The notes under the pieces were generated by a model, which worked only from the letters and a program-made list of their open reading frames with translations, had not been told where the DNA came from and made no database searches. Made by a program: the position numbers and the translations under genes. Of a stretch of 64,000 nucleotides of DNA, positions 49,938 to 59,578 are shown in pieces. Every line of letters begins with the position of its first letter. Position 1 is the first letter of the stretch. Source of the DNA: Hyphomicrobiales bacterium (GTDB lineage: Bacteria > Pseudomonadota > Alphaproteobacteria > Rhizobiales > Rhizobiaceae); assembly GCA_900468285.1 (NCBI GenBank), contig UBTF01000008.1:1-64000 (forward strand). The letters run 5' to 3'.

Positions 49938-49971
49938 GAAACGCCGAAACCTCTCATCGCATCGCTCGACG

Positions 49972-49987
49972 CTCCCCGTAAGGGGAG
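49972..49987. repeat. Hairpin in the 301-bp gap between glf and the giant repeat gene
   Basis: CTCCCC (49972-49977), GTAA, GGGGAG (49982-49987). No T-tract follows. The rest of the 49938-50238 gap has no gene that I can support; it must contain the leader, and perhaps a promoter, of the giant gene. A modest AAGG lies about 8 nt before ATG 50239. Confidence 0.5.
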
Positions 49988-50238
49988 TGCTCTCAATTGC
50001 GCCTCTATCGTCCCCAAACACCGGGGCCCGGGTGCGCGTCATAACGAGAGACGGCACAGCTTCGCACAAGCAACGAAACCTAGGATTGCCCCTGGAGAAT
50101 GCCGACCTTGGCCGAGAGCCATGAGGCATTCATAGGGACACCGCGGACGGAAGCACGCATCTTTGTTTCCGCTCGTTACCGGGGCTCTTGAGCTTCGCTG
50201 GTTGTTTCAACGTTTGTACTCGCGATGAAGGCCGGTAA

Positions 50239-53200
50239 ATGACTTCTATCATCTCTTCCTTTGCTCCAAGTCAGATCAGCAAAATGACGACTTCGGCGCT
50301 TTCGGCTTGGACTACGGAAGACATGGCCGAGCTTTCGACCGAGCAGATCAAGGCCTTGTCCTCCAGGCAGATCAGCGTTTTCTCATCGCAGCAGATCGCG
50401 GCTCTCGATGTTGAAGATCTGCGGGCAATGAGCACGGTGCAGCTCAGTGGGATTTCCACCGGTGGCATGGTCGGATTGACACTCGACCACATTGCTGCGC
50501 TGGACAGGATTTCGGTCGCAAGTCTGGGGTCAGGGCAGATCGCTGCACTCGCGACAAGTCAGGTAAAGCACCTGTCGACAGCGCAGTCCGAAGCTCTGAC
50601 ACCCGCGCAAATAGCCGCCATGAGTTCCGACCAGATCGCGGCTCTCGACATTGAAGATCTTGTCCAATTCTCGACAGCTGACTTTGCTGCAATATCGTTG
50701 AAAGGCATAGAAGGCATCGGGGCTCGACATGTGCGCGTGTTCAGTGATGAGCAGATCGCGGCCTTGAGCTCCAGGGCCATTGCAGGAATGCGAACCGAAG
50801 CGGTGGCCGCTTTGTCAGAAACGCAAATTGCTGCCCTAAGCACCGCTGCGATTTCCCGATTGACGACCGATCAACTGGTTAAGCTTAATACAACCCATTT
50901 GAGCGCCTTGACGTCGGGCCAAGTTGCTTCGCTAAAGGCTGCTCAGATCACGGCGCTCAGTCCAGACTATGTTTCCAAATTGTCCGCATCGGGTATTGCC
51001 GGTCTGAGCACCGCTTCCATTGCGAGCCTGAAGCCAGAACAACTCAGTGCCATGTCAGTGGCGCAATTCGCAGGCCTGACGACCAAGCAGATCAGCGTTC
51101 TCAAGTCGTCTCAGCTTGAAAGTCTGCCGACCACCCATGTGGCCGCGCTTTCGACTGGACAGATTGCAGCATTGAGCAGTCGGGCGATACCGGGTCTGAC
51201 GACCGCACAGGTTGATCTGCTATCTGCCGCGCAGGCAGAGGCACTGACGCCCGCTCAGGTTAAAGCAATGAGTGCATCGCAGCTTGGAAAATTCACAAAG
51301 GATGAAATAGAGTTATTTTCGACTGCGGATATAGCCGCGATCAACCCAGGCACATTTGCGGAACTCGGCACTACGACCATAGGCTCGCTGACAACGGACC
51401 AGATCGCGGCGGTTGGTGCAAGCGCTTTCTCTAAGATGACCGTAGACCAGTTCAGTGCACTCAGCAGCGGCCAGTTGGGTGCGCTGACCTCCACGCAGAT
51501 GGCATCTTTGACGTCTCTCCAGGCGTCGACACTCTCGGCTGCCGAGGTTGCGTTTCTTTCCACCTCTTCATTGACTGCACTGTCTGGGAAATCCATCGTG
51601 GGCTTTGCGCCAGACGTTGTCGCCACATGGACGCCTGACCAGATTGCCGCACTGCCCACGAGCGCGATTGTCAAGCTTACGTCCAACCAGATCGCGGCTT
51701 TGTCGACTGGGCAGGCTGCAGCACTGACTTCACTACAGATCAGGGTCCTCAGCTCCGTCCAGATCGGCGCGCTGAGTGCTGATGCCATCAGCGAATTCAC
51801 GTCGGAAGAAGTCGCCGCGATTTCCACCAAGGCGATTTCAGCACTGAAAACCGCTGCTGTAGCCGGTCTGTCGACATCGCACATTGTTGCACTCAGCGGT
51901 TCCTCCATTGCAGCCATGTCGTCCGATCAGTTCGCCGCCTTGACGTCGGATCAGCTGGCGGCTCTGACGTCGAAGCAGCTGAGCGCGCTAAAGACAACGC
52001 AGATAAAGGCTTTGTCCTCCGAAGCACTGTCGGGTTTTTCGACCGATAAGATCGCGTCGCTGAGCACAGCTGCGATCGCGGGTCTTTCGACGTCCCAGTT
52101 TGCTGCCTTGCAAACCGACAAGATAAACGCCCTGACTTCCGCGCAAATAAAGGTGTTGAGTTCGGCGCAGCTGGCTGTGCTCGGGACCGACGATATTGCC
52201 AAATTCTCCACGGCAGAGATGGCCGCGATCAATTCGAAAGCGATTGTGGGGTTGAGCGCTGAAAATATTGCTGCGCTCACAGCGGATCAAATGAAGGCGA
52301 TCAACACTCTGGCTGTTTCCGTCTTGACGACAGCGCAGATCGGTGCGCTGACGTCGACGCAGATCGCTTCCTTGTCGTCGAGCCAGGTGTCTGCGCTGAC
52401 ATCTGAGCAACTCGCCGTGCTGGACAAGGCTGATATTTCGTTTTTGTCAAACACTGCCATTGCCGGTTTGAGCGCCAAGGCCATTACCGGAATGGCGCCA
52501 ACCGTGGTCGCCTCGCTGACAACGGCGCAGACCGCCGCATTGAGCGCAGGCGCTATCTCGAAGATGTCAACCGACCAGATTGAAGCCTTGACCAAGGATC
52601 AGGTCGCCGTCTTGACGACCGCCCAGATCAAGGGAATGAGCTCAAGCCAGATCGCAGCTTTTTCGACGAGCGCCATTGCAGCCCTGACATCGTCCCAGAT
52701 CGAGTCTATCCCAACCAAGTCGCTGGCCGGTTTGACTGCAACTGATATCGGCGACATGACAAGTATACAGCTCGCCGCGTTGACGACGTCACAGATTGCG
52801 ACGTTGACCTCAAGCCAGCTTTCCGGACTAAAGTCCGAGGATATGTCTGCGTTTTCGATAGACGACATTCGCGCCATTGGTGCAGGCGGCATCAGCGGTC
52901 TTTCGACCGATGTTATCGCCGCCCTGAACAGCCAGCAGATTGGTGCGCTCAGTGCTGCCGCCATTGGATCGCTAACATCCGATCATGTCACAGCGCTTTC
53001 CACTCAGCAGATCGACTGGCTGACCACTACCCAAATTGCGGCGATGAAGTCGACACAGACAGCGGCGCTCGGTGTTGAGGATATCAAGACATTTTCTTCT
53101 CAGGATATTGCCGCTCTCACGGCCCGGGCCATTGCCGGTTTCCGCACAGGCGTCATTGCTTCGATTGATAAGGAGCTCATCCCAGCATTCTCGACGGCTT

Positions 53201-56200
53201 CGATTGCAAGCCTCAGCACAGACCAACTCAATACTCTGAACTCCGAGCAATTTGCCGCGATGACGACGCGCCAGATTGCATCCTTATCTTCCGCCCAAGC
53301 AAGCGCGATCACCCCAGCCATCCTTGCATCGCTGTCTTCGGGACAGATCGCTGCACTGGGAAGCGTGGCGGTGACCAACCTGACGGGTACTCAAATTGCG
53401 GCATTGACGTCTGCCCAGTTGTCGAGCCTCTCTACGTCACAGATAGCCGCTCTGAGTTCCGCGCAAGTCAACGCACTGAGCACCGATCGTTTTGCTGTTC
53501 TGTCGACAGACCAGATTGCGGCAATCAGCACGAAGAGCATTTCGGGGCTTTCCTCCAAACAGATCAATGTGCTGACGACAGGTCAGGCAAGCGCTTTTAC
53601 GAGCCTGCAGATCAAGGTCCTCAGTGAGGATCAGATCGCGGCATTTGGAAGTGACGACATCGAGACTTTCACGACCGCGGAAATCAGCCTAATCGGATCA
53701 GCTGCGATCATCGGCCTGTCAAGCGCGACCTTGGCATCGCTTTCGACAGACAAAATTGCCGCCATCAACGCAGACAGCTTTGCTGGTCTGACAACGAGGC
53801 ACATCGCATCCCTGAGCAATGATCAGGTCGCTGCCTTGACGACAAAACAACTGTCAGGTTTGACTGCCGGCCAGGTCTCCGTTCTAAGCACAGCCGATAT
53901 CATTGCACTGACGTCAAAAATATCAGCTTTCAGCGCGGTCGGGATTTCCGGCCTGACGACGACACAGCTTTCAGTCTTGTCCACTTCGCAAGTCGAGGCT
54001 TTGACGAGTGTTCAGGTTGGGGCGCTCACGGCTAGCCAGCTCGGGGCGCTCGGTCTGAATGGCATCGCCAAATTCTCAAGTGAAGATATCGGTGCGATAA
54101 GCGCCGACGTCATTGGCTCTCTGCCAACGAGCACGATTGCCGGGCTGACGCCAGACCAGATATCGTTCATGAGCACGCAGGCTATCGCTGGCATGACACA
54201 AAGCCAGATATCAGCGCTTAGTACGGGTCAGATCGCGTCGCTTGGAACCAAGCAAATTGCTGCATTGACGTCCTTGCAGGTTGCTGCACTCGGAACCGAC
54301 GACCTTGTATCCCTAAAAGATTCTGCAATTGGCGCAATTACTTCATCTGCCATTTCCGGTCTGTCGACGGAAACATTGAGCCAACTAACCGGCACGCAGC
54401 TTCTGGCGATCAATACAGCGGCGATACCGGGCCTTTCCAGCCGTCAGATAGGCGCCCTGACATCAGGTCAGATCGCGTCCCTGTCAAATAATCAGATTAC
54501 AGCGCTGACATCTCGACAGGTTTCTGCTCTGGGAACTGTCGGTGTTGCCGCGCTCAATACCAGCCAGATATCGGCCTTGAGTTCCAACGGCATTGTCGGG
54601 CTATCGACAGACCAGATCGACACGCTGACCGTCGCGCAGGCGGAAGCATTGACGGCTGAACAGGTTGCAATGTTCAGCTCTGGCCAGGTCAGTGCCCTAG
54701 GCACCGACGATCTTGCACGCTTTTCATCGAAAGAAATCGCGTCGCTGTCCAGCAGCAGCCTCGCTGGTCTGTCGACAGCGAAAATTGCTGCCCTCGATCC
54801 TTCGCTCATCGGGGCACTGTCTTCCATTGCCATCCCTGGTCTGTCAACGACACAGCTTGCGTATCTCAACACAGCTCAGCTTGCTGAATTGAACCCGGCT
54901 CAGATCGGAGCGATGAGCTCCAGGCAAGTCGCTGCGCTTGGAACTGCCGGAATTACGGCGTTGACGTCGAACCAGATAGCAGCGCTGAGCACAGCCGGTA
55001 TCCCTGGCCTCACTGCCGAGCAACTCGGTGCCCTGGCGACCGACAAGCTTGAAGCACTCACAACCGCCCAGGTTGCGGTTCTGAATTCGGAGCAGACGGG
55101 TGCCCTTGGGACCGAGGATCTTGCGGTCTTCTCGAAGGCGGAACTTGCGGTGCTCTCGTCGAGTGCTGTCCTCGGCTTGTCGACAGCCGTTCTGGCAAGC
55201 CTCTCGGCTGACAGGCTTGCTGCACTTGGAACCGCCAGCCTCTCTGGACTGTCGAGTGGACAGCTTTCGTCGCTGACGACAGAGCAGGTTCAAGGTCTCA
55301 GCACGTTGCAGGTTGCCGCACTCAGCTCCAAGCAGCTTGCTTCACTTTCCACGGCAGGTGCAGCCGCCTTCAGCCCCTCGCAGATTGCAGCATTGAGTTC
55401 GGGAGCGATAGCAGGTCTGACAACGGCGCAGATCGCTGCTTTGTCTGTGGCGCAGATCGAGGCTTTCAACACCGGACAGGTCGCCGCCTTGACGTCAACG
55501 CAACTGAGCGCATTCGGCACCGAAGATATTGCGGCGCTTTCGACCGAAGAGCTTGCGGCCCTGACATCGAACGCCATCGCAGGACTGTTACCCGGCACCA
55601 TCGCTGCTCTGCCTCTCGAACGGATCTCTGTTCTTGGCACCGCGAGCATCGCGGGTCTGACATCAGCTCAGATCTCCGCGCTTACAACGCAGCAGCTGGA
55701 GGCATTTTCGACGGCTCAGATTGGGGCTCTGGGCTCCAAGCAGATCGCAGTTCTGGGAACGGCCGGTGTTGCGGCCATGTCTCCAGCGCAGATCGCGGCG
55801 CTCAGCACCTCTGCGATTGCGGGGCTCTCCAGCGCACAGATCGACACGCTTTCCAGCGACAAGGTAGAGGCTCTGACCCCAAGCCAGATTGCCGCACTGA
55901 CCTCGGTGCAGCTCTCGGTTTTCGGTGTGGATGATATCGACCTCTTCTCCACCGACGATCTGGCGGCCATTCCTGCGCACGTCATACAAGGGCTTTCTAC
56001 GGCAGCGCTTGCAGCAATGCCCGCGAGCAAGATTGCGATACTCTCGACATCCGCCGTCTCGGGCTTGACAAGCGATCAGATGAAAGCCCTGACAGCCGAT
56101 CAGGTGGAGGCGTTCACCAGCGATCAGGTGGGTGCGCTTGGCTCAAAGCAGATGGCTGGATTGAGCCTCGATCACCTCAAGTCTTTTACGAAAGCTGAAA

Positions 56201-57411
56201 TCGGTGCCATCAGCGCCGGAGCAATTGTCGGCATCAGCACTGCAATAATGGCTGCGCTGCCACAGGATATCGTGTCGGCGCTGTCTGCCAGCGGCGTGTC
56301 AGGACTTTCCACCGCGCAGGTTCGCGCTCTCACCGTCGATCAGCTCACGGCGCTTTCGCCAACGCAAGTTGCCGCATTCACCTCACAGCAGGTCGCGGCC
56401 TTCAAGGCGAGCGATCTTCCGACATTCTCGACGGCACAGATTGCCGCTATCAGCGCCGCTGGCATGGCTGGCATGTCGAGCGATCAGGTCGCTGCTCTCA
56501 ATCTGGAGCAGCTCCACGTCTTGACGACGTCGCAGGTCAATGCGCTGACGTCATCGGCCGTTTCCGGGCTTTCTGCAGAAGAACTCGAAACCCTGAGCGC
56601 TGCCCAGATCGCCGCGATCAGTTCTTCGGCCATAGGAGGGCTGACGACCGAATTTATCGGCGGGCTTTCTGCCACAGAACTGGCACGTCTTGGTACTGCG
56701 GGTATTTCCGGCCTGACCGGCAAGCAGGTCGCGGCCCTGAGCAGGGATCAACTGGACTCCCTGTCGACGGCGCAGATTGCAGCCTTGAGCGCGGACGGCC
56801 TGTCCGGTCTCACGACGGAGGGAATGTCGACTTTCTCGGCCTCCGAAATCGCGGCCATCTCAGCCTCGTCAATCAGGGGTCTTTCAACCCAGATCATCTC
56901 TCGATTGACGAACGCAGAAATCCAGGTTCTGACGCCGGCACAGATTGGAGCGATGGGCTACAACCAGATCGTCGCTCTCAGCACATCGCAGGTGGATGCG
57001 CTCACGACGGCCCAGCTGGGCGGGCTGAACGCCATCCAGGCGGCGGCACTCGGTACCGAAGACATCAGCCTGTTTACGACAGAAGACATTTCCGCACTGG
57101 GTACAAGCGCCGTATCGGGCCTGACAGCCGGTGTGATAGCAATACTGACGACAGCTCAAAGCGAGGCATTGACCCCTGGGCAGGTCAATGCGCTGACGTC
57201 AGGGCAGGTGGCCGCCCTTTCCAAGGACAATCTGGCGAAGTTCTCGACCGCCGATATTGCCGCGTTCAACTCGTCCGGCGTAACGGGTCTTTCCACGGAC
57301 ACGCTTGTCAGCCTGTCCAGCGATCAGATCGGGACACTTATGGGCACACACATGGGATCGCTGACACCGGCTCAGATTTCAGCGATCATTTCCGTCTATG
57401 TCGCAGGCTAA
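50239..57411 (+). CDS. Giant octapeptide-repeat protein (2390 residues, 298 repeats)
   Basis: Unrecognised family. After MTSIISS, the whole protein parses as 298 octads from residue 8 (FAPSQISK) to the C-terminal IISVYVAG. 297 have eight residues and one (LTSKISA, near nt 53920) has seven, and the arithmetic (7+297x8+7) equals 2390. The consensus is L-[ST]-x-x-Q-[IVL]-x-[AG]: hydrophobic at 1 and 6, small at 8, Ser/Thr at 2-3. No cysteine, very few aromatics, low charge, about a third Ser/Thr; no signal peptide, membrane helix or RTX motif. The regular pattern suggests a long solenoid or filament. N-cap-like Ser/Thr followed by QIAAL may mean short helices. It follows a GT41 enzyme and glf and precedes fliF, so a glycosylated, motility- or surface-related protein is possible. 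No indels break the frame. Confidence 0.9.
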   Translation: MTSIISSFAPSQISKMTTSALSAWTTEDMAELSTEQIKALSSRQISVFSSQQIAALDVEDLRAMSTVQLSGISTGGMVGLTLDHIAALDRISVASLGSGQIAALATSQVKHLSTAQSEALTPAQIAAMSSDQIAALDIEDLVQFSTADFAAISLKGIEGIGARHVRVFSDEQIAALSSRAIAGMRTEAVAALSETQIAALSTAAISRLTTDQLVKLNTTHLSALTSGQVASLKAAQITALSPDYVSKLSASGIAGLSTASIASLKPEQLSAMSVAQFAGLTTKQISVLKSSQLESLPTTHVAALSTGQIAALSSRAIPGLTTAQVDLLSAAQAEALTPAQVKAMSASQLGKFTKDEIELFSTADIAAINPGTFAELGTTTIGSLTTDQIAAVGASAFSKMTVDQFSALSSGQLGALTSTQMASLTSLQASTLSAAEVAFLSTSSLTALSGKSIVGFAPDVVATWTPDQIAALPTSAIVKLTSNQIAALSTGQAAALTSLQIRVLSSVQIGALSADAISEFTSEEVAAISTKAISALKTAAVAGLSTSHIVALSGSSIAAMSSDQFAALTSDQLAALTSKQLSALKTTQIKALSSEALSGFSTDKIASLSTAAIAGLSTSQFAALQTDKINALTSAQIKVLSSAQLAVLGTDDIAKFSTAEMAAINSKAIVGLSAENIAALTADQMKAINTLAVSVLTTAQIGALTSTQIASLSSSQVSALTSEQLAVLDKADISFLSNTAIAGLSAKAITGMAPTVVASLTTAQTAALSAGAISKMSTDQIEALTKDQVAVLTTAQIKGMSSSQIAAFSTSAIAALTSSQIESIPTKSLAGLTATDIGDMTSIQLAALTTSQIATLTSSQLSGLKSEDMSAFSIDDIRAIGAGGISGLSTDVIAALNSQQIGALSAAAIGSLTSDHVTALSTQQIDWLTTTQIAAMKSTQTAALGVEDIKTFSSQDIAALTARAIAGFRTGVIASIDKELIPAFSTASIASLSTDQLNTLNSEQFAAMTTRQIASLSSAQASAITPAILASLSSGQIAALGSVAVTNLTGTQIAALTSAQLSSLSTSQIAALSSAQVNALSTDRFAVLSTDQIAAISTKSISGLSSKQINVLTTGQASAFTSLQIKVLSEDQIAAFGSDDIETFTTAEISLIGSAAIIGLSSATLASLSTDKIAAINADSFAGLTTRHIASLSNDQVAALTTKQLSGLTAGQVSVLSTADIIALTSKISAFSAVGISGLTTTQLSVLSTSQVEALTSVQVGALTASQLGALGLNGIAKFSSEDIGAISADVIGSLPTSTIAGLTPDQISFMSTQAIAGMTQSQISALSTGQIASLGTKQIAALTSLQVAALGTDDLVSLKDSAIGAITSSAISGLSTETLSQLTGTQLLAINTAAIPGLSSRQIGALTSGQIASLSNNQITALTSRQVSALGTVGVAALNTSQISALSSNGIVGLSTDQIDTLTVAQAEALTAEQVAMFSSGQVSALGTDDLARFSSKEIASLSSSSLAGLSTAKIAALDPSLIGALSSIAIPGLSTTQLAYLNTAQLAELNPAQIGAMSSRQVAALGTAGITALTSNQIAALSTAGIPGLTAEQLGALATDKLEALTTAQVAVLNSEQTGALGTEDLAVFSKAELAVLSSSAVLGLSTAVLASLSADRLAALGTASLSGLSSGQLSSLTTEQVQGLSTLQVAALSSKQLASLSTAGAAAFSPSQIAALSSGAIAGLTTAQIAALSVAQIEAFNTGQVAALTSTQLSAFGTEDIAALSTEELAALTSNAIAGLLPGTIAALPLERISVLGTASIAGLTSAQISALTTQQLEAFSTAQIGALGSKQIAVLGTAGVAAMSPAQIAALSTSAIAGLSSAQIDTLSSDKVEALTPSQIAALTSVQLSVFGVDDIDLFSTDDLAAIPAHVIQGLSTAALAAMPASKIAILSTSAVSGLTSDQMKALTADQVEAFTSDQVGALGSKQMAGLSLDHLKSFTKAEIGAISAGAIVGISTAIMAALPQDIVSALSASGVSGLSTAQVRALTVDQLTALSPTQVAAFTSQQVAAFKASDLPTFSTAQIAAISAAGMAGMSSDQVAALNLEQLHVLTTSQVNALTSSAVSGLSAEELETLSAAQIAAISSSAIGGLTTEFIGGLSATELARLGTAGISGLTGKQVAALSRDQLDSLSTAQIAALSADGLSGLTTEGMSTFSASEIAAISASSIRGLSTQIISRLTNAEIQVLTPAQIGAMGYNQIVALSTSQVDALTTAQLGGLNAIQAAALGTEDISLFTTEDISALGTSAVSGLTAGVIAILTTAQSEALTPGQVNALTSGQVAALSKDNLAKFSTADIAAFNSSGVTGLSTDTLVSLSSDQIGTLMGTHMGSLTPAQISAIISVYVAG
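50260..57408 (+). repeat. 24-bp coding repeat array with 7-, 10- and 17-octad superstructure
   Basis: The octapeptide array at protein level. Acidic marker octads such as LGTEDLAV, LGTDDIAK or FGVDDIDL, each followed by an F-S/T octad (FSTADIAA) and then one ending in AIxG, recur at octads 7, 17, 44, 54, 64, 74, 81, 91, 108, 118, 135, 142, 159, 169, 186, 203, 220, 237, 247, 257, 274, 284 and 291. Intervals are 7, 10 or 17 apart from one of 27 (=10+17). Octads 169-237 give four consecutive 17-octad (408-bp) periods with position-specific residues (e.g. LGTAG at 11 and AIxG at 13). DNA copies differ at many synonymous sites. Confidence 0.88.
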
Positions 57412-57419
57412 AAAACGGA

Positions 57420-57463
57420 GCGCGAGCGTCTTCCTCTAAAAGCCCTACGGGAAACGCTCGCGC
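57420..57463. repeat. 10-bp inverted repeat between the giant gene and fliF
   Basis: GCGCGAGCGT (57420-57429) and ACGCTCGCGC (57454-57463) with a 24-nt interior. It begins 9 bp after the giant-gene stop. There is no T-tract, so termination is uncertain; it may mark the downstream junction of the accessory block or stabilise the mRNA 3' end. Confidence 0.55.
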
Positions 57464-57533
57464 AAGCTTCGCCGTCTAGTTTGGTATCGGGACCAGAAGG
57501 TCTTGGACTCTTTGAATGACGGTGCGGGACAGA

Positions 57534-59222
57534 ATGAATCTGTTAAATCAATTCCCTCAGGTTTTTAAAAACTTCGCGGCCCTTGGGCAGACGCGGCTTT
57601 TGGTGCTGGGTGGTGTGGGCGTTCTGTCCATGGCGATCATTCTTGCAGCTGCGCTCTATGTGAACAAACCTGCTTACGAAACACTTTATGTCGGCCTGGA
57701 AACGATGGATCTGAACAAGATCAGCATCGCTCTTGCGGAGTCGAACGTCGATTTTCAGGTCGGTGCCGATGGAACGAGCCTGCAGGTTCCCGTCGGTATG
57801 ACCAGCAAGGCGCGGCTTCTGCTTGCCGAGCGGGGGCTGCCAGACAGCGCCAATGCCGGTTATGAGCTGTTCGACAATGTCGGTTCGCTCGGCCTCACCT
57901 CATTCATGCAGGAAGTTACCCGCGTTCGTGCGCTTGAAGGTGAAATCGGTCGATCGATCCAGCAGATCGACGGTATCGCAGCGGCACGTGTCCACATCGT
58001 GATGCCTGACGTCGGAAACTTTCGTCGTGGCGAACAGAAGCCGACCGCATCGGTCATGATTCGCGCAAGCGCAGCTGCTGGCCGCAAGGCTGCTTCGTCC
58101 ATTCGTCACCTTGTCGCCTCGGCTGTTCCCGGCCTGGAGGTTGACGACGTGACGCTTCTCGACTCGACCGGCCAGCTGCTCGCATCCGGCGACGACGTTG
58201 GAAACGGTGCACTCAATCGCTCCCTGACCCTGTCGCAGAATGTACAGCAGGAGCTCGAAACCAAGATCGACAAGGCGCTGGCGCCATTTCTTGGCATGGA
58301 CAACTTTCGCTCGACCGTTACGGCAGAGCTGAATACCGACAGCCAGCAGATCCAGGAAACCGTTTTCGATCCCGAATCGCGTGTCGAGCGCTCCGTGCGC
58401 ACGACCAAGGAAGACCAGAAGTCTCAGGAAACCACGCCGGATACGGCAGCAACGGTAGAGCAGAACGTTCCGCAGGCCGCGCCGCAGGGCGGTGGTGGCG
58501 GTCCGAAGTCTTCTGACGAATCGGCCAAGAAGGAAGAGCAGACCAACTACGAAATCAACTCGAAGACCACTGCGACAGTCCGCAATGGCTACACGGTCGA
58601 CAAGATTTCGGTGGCGGTCGTCGTCAACAAGGGTCGCCTTGCCAAGATGATCGGTGAACCCGCCGATCAGGCAAAGGTTGATGCTTATCTCGCAGAAATG
58701 CAGAAGATCGTCGCTTCGGCTGCCGGTATCTCTACGGATCGCGGTGACGTGGTCACGATCACGGCCATGGACTTCCTTGAGACGCAATTGCTGGATCAGG
58801 CAGTCGCCGGCCCGGGCTTCATGGAAGTCATGAGCCGCAACTCCGCAGGCATCATCAACTCGCTGGCATTCGTCGCTGTTGCCTTCCTGGTTGTCTGGCT
58901 CGGTGTCCGTCCGATCGTCCGCTCCATGTCTTCAGGTTCTGCTGCTACCGCAGAACTCGGTCAGGAAGCAGCAGGCCTCGAATTGCCCGACTTCTCGCCG
59001 GGCCTGGGCGGCGGCGCTGCCGCTGGCGGCCTCATGGACGGGTTCGGTGCGGATTTCGGCTTCGACAGTACCGACGACCTTCTCTCAGGCGACAGTGGCG
59101 AAGGCGACTTCAATCGTCGGGTCCGCGAAGGACCGGAGCGTCGCCTGTCCCGCATGGTGGAAATCAGCGAGGAAAGAGCCGCCAAGATCCTGCGCAAGTG
59201 GGCAGTCGAGAAAGCAGCATAA
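57534..59222 (+). CDS. fliF: Flagellar MS-ring protein FliF
   Basis: A protein of about 562 residues forming the membrane ring of the basal body. TM1 (LLVLGGVGVLSMAIILAAAL) and the ring-building domain (YETLYVGLETMDLNKISIAL; GLTSFMQEVTRVRALEGEIG; RVHIVMPDVGNFRRGEQKPT) precede a disordered acidic loop, TM2 (IINSLAFVAVAFLVVWLGVR) and a C-terminal FliG-binding tail (NRRVREGPERRLSRMVEISE). ATG 57534 (MNLLNQFPQVF) resembles other rhizobial FliF starts; ATG 57516 is six codons upstream. In relatives it directly follows cheT; here about 11 kb separates them. Confidence 0.94.
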   Translation: MNLLNQFPQVFKNFAALGQTRLLVLGGVGVLSMAIILAAALYVNKPAYETLYVGLETMDLNKISIALAESNVDFQVGADGTSLQVPVGMTSKARLLLAERGLPDSANAGYELFDNVGSLGLTSFMQEVTRVRALEGEIGRSIQQIDGIAAARVHIVMPDVGNFRRGEQKPTASVMIRASAAAGRKAASSIRHLVASAVPGLEVDDVTLLDSTGQLLASGDDVGNGALNRSLTLSQNVQQELETKIDKALAPFLGMDNFRSTVTAELNTDSQQIQETVFDPESRVERSVRTTKEDQKSQETTPDTAATVEQNVPQAAPQGGGGGPKSSDESAKKEEQTNYEINSKTTATVRNGYTVDKISVAVVVNKGRLAKMIGEPADQAKVDAYLAEMQKIVASAAGISTDRGDVVTITAMDFLETQLLDQAVAGPGFMEVMSRNSAGIINSLAFVAVAFLVVWLGVRPIVRSMSSGSAATAELGQEAAGLELPDFSPGLGGGAAAGGLMDGFGADFGFDSTDDLLSGDSGEGDFNRRVREGPERRLSRMVEISEERAAKILRKWAVEKAA

Positions 59223-59226
59223 ATCA

Positions 59227-59256
59227 AAGGCCGGGTTTACCCGGCCTTTGTCGTTT
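59227..59256 (+). terminator. Intrinsic terminator after fliF
   Basis: AAAGGCCGGG (59227-59236), TTTA, CCCGGCCTTT (59241-59250), then GTCGTTTT. It lies 4 bp after the fliF stop and separates fliF from visNR transcription. Confidence 0.9.
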
Positions 59257-59578
59257 TATCTCTTGCATCACGCCAAGGCACATGTACTGTTTTGATACGG
59301 AATTTACCATTTGTTCATCAGTTGGACAATTTACGTTGGAATAATGAAATCAGCGCTGTCCGATACCGAGAACATGAATATGCTCTTGGTTGCATGACAA
59401 GGGACGAAAATGCGGGGATGTCGTCGAATGACGATGGTGTTTCGCGTAGCCTTTCCTAAAATGCGTTGATTCGGTCACCAGGGACGCGGTGCTGCTCGAA
59501 GGGGTTGCGTTTCTGAATGGAAATGATTTCCATCCCGGTTAAATGATCTCCGAAAGGAGAATAAGAGGGCGTAGGCTA
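59257..59578. other. AT-rich leader region upstream of visN
   Basis: About 320 bp with no supportable gene between the fliF terminator and visN. It should hold the visNR promoter. GAAAGGAG and AGAGGG at about 59550-59570 are candidate ribosome binding sites for the TTG/GTG starts of visN. Confidence 0.5.

Noticed and set aside
50260..57408. CRISPR-like regular DNA repeat array
   Set aside because: The periodicity is 24 bp, in frame, with diverged copies inside one long gene. There are no identical repeats with unique spacers and no cas genes.
50239..57411. Resemblance of octads such as LTPAQVAA to the start of TAL-effector repeats
   Set aside because: TAL repeats are 33-35 residues with variable diresidues at 12-13. 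Here the period is 8 and there is no such unit, nuclear signal or activation domain.
50239..57411. RTX-type calcium-binding or adhesin repeats
   Set aside because: RTX nonapeptides are Gly/Asp-rich (GGxGxDxUx). These octads are Leu/Ser/Gln/Ala-based and lack a C-terminal type I secretion signal.
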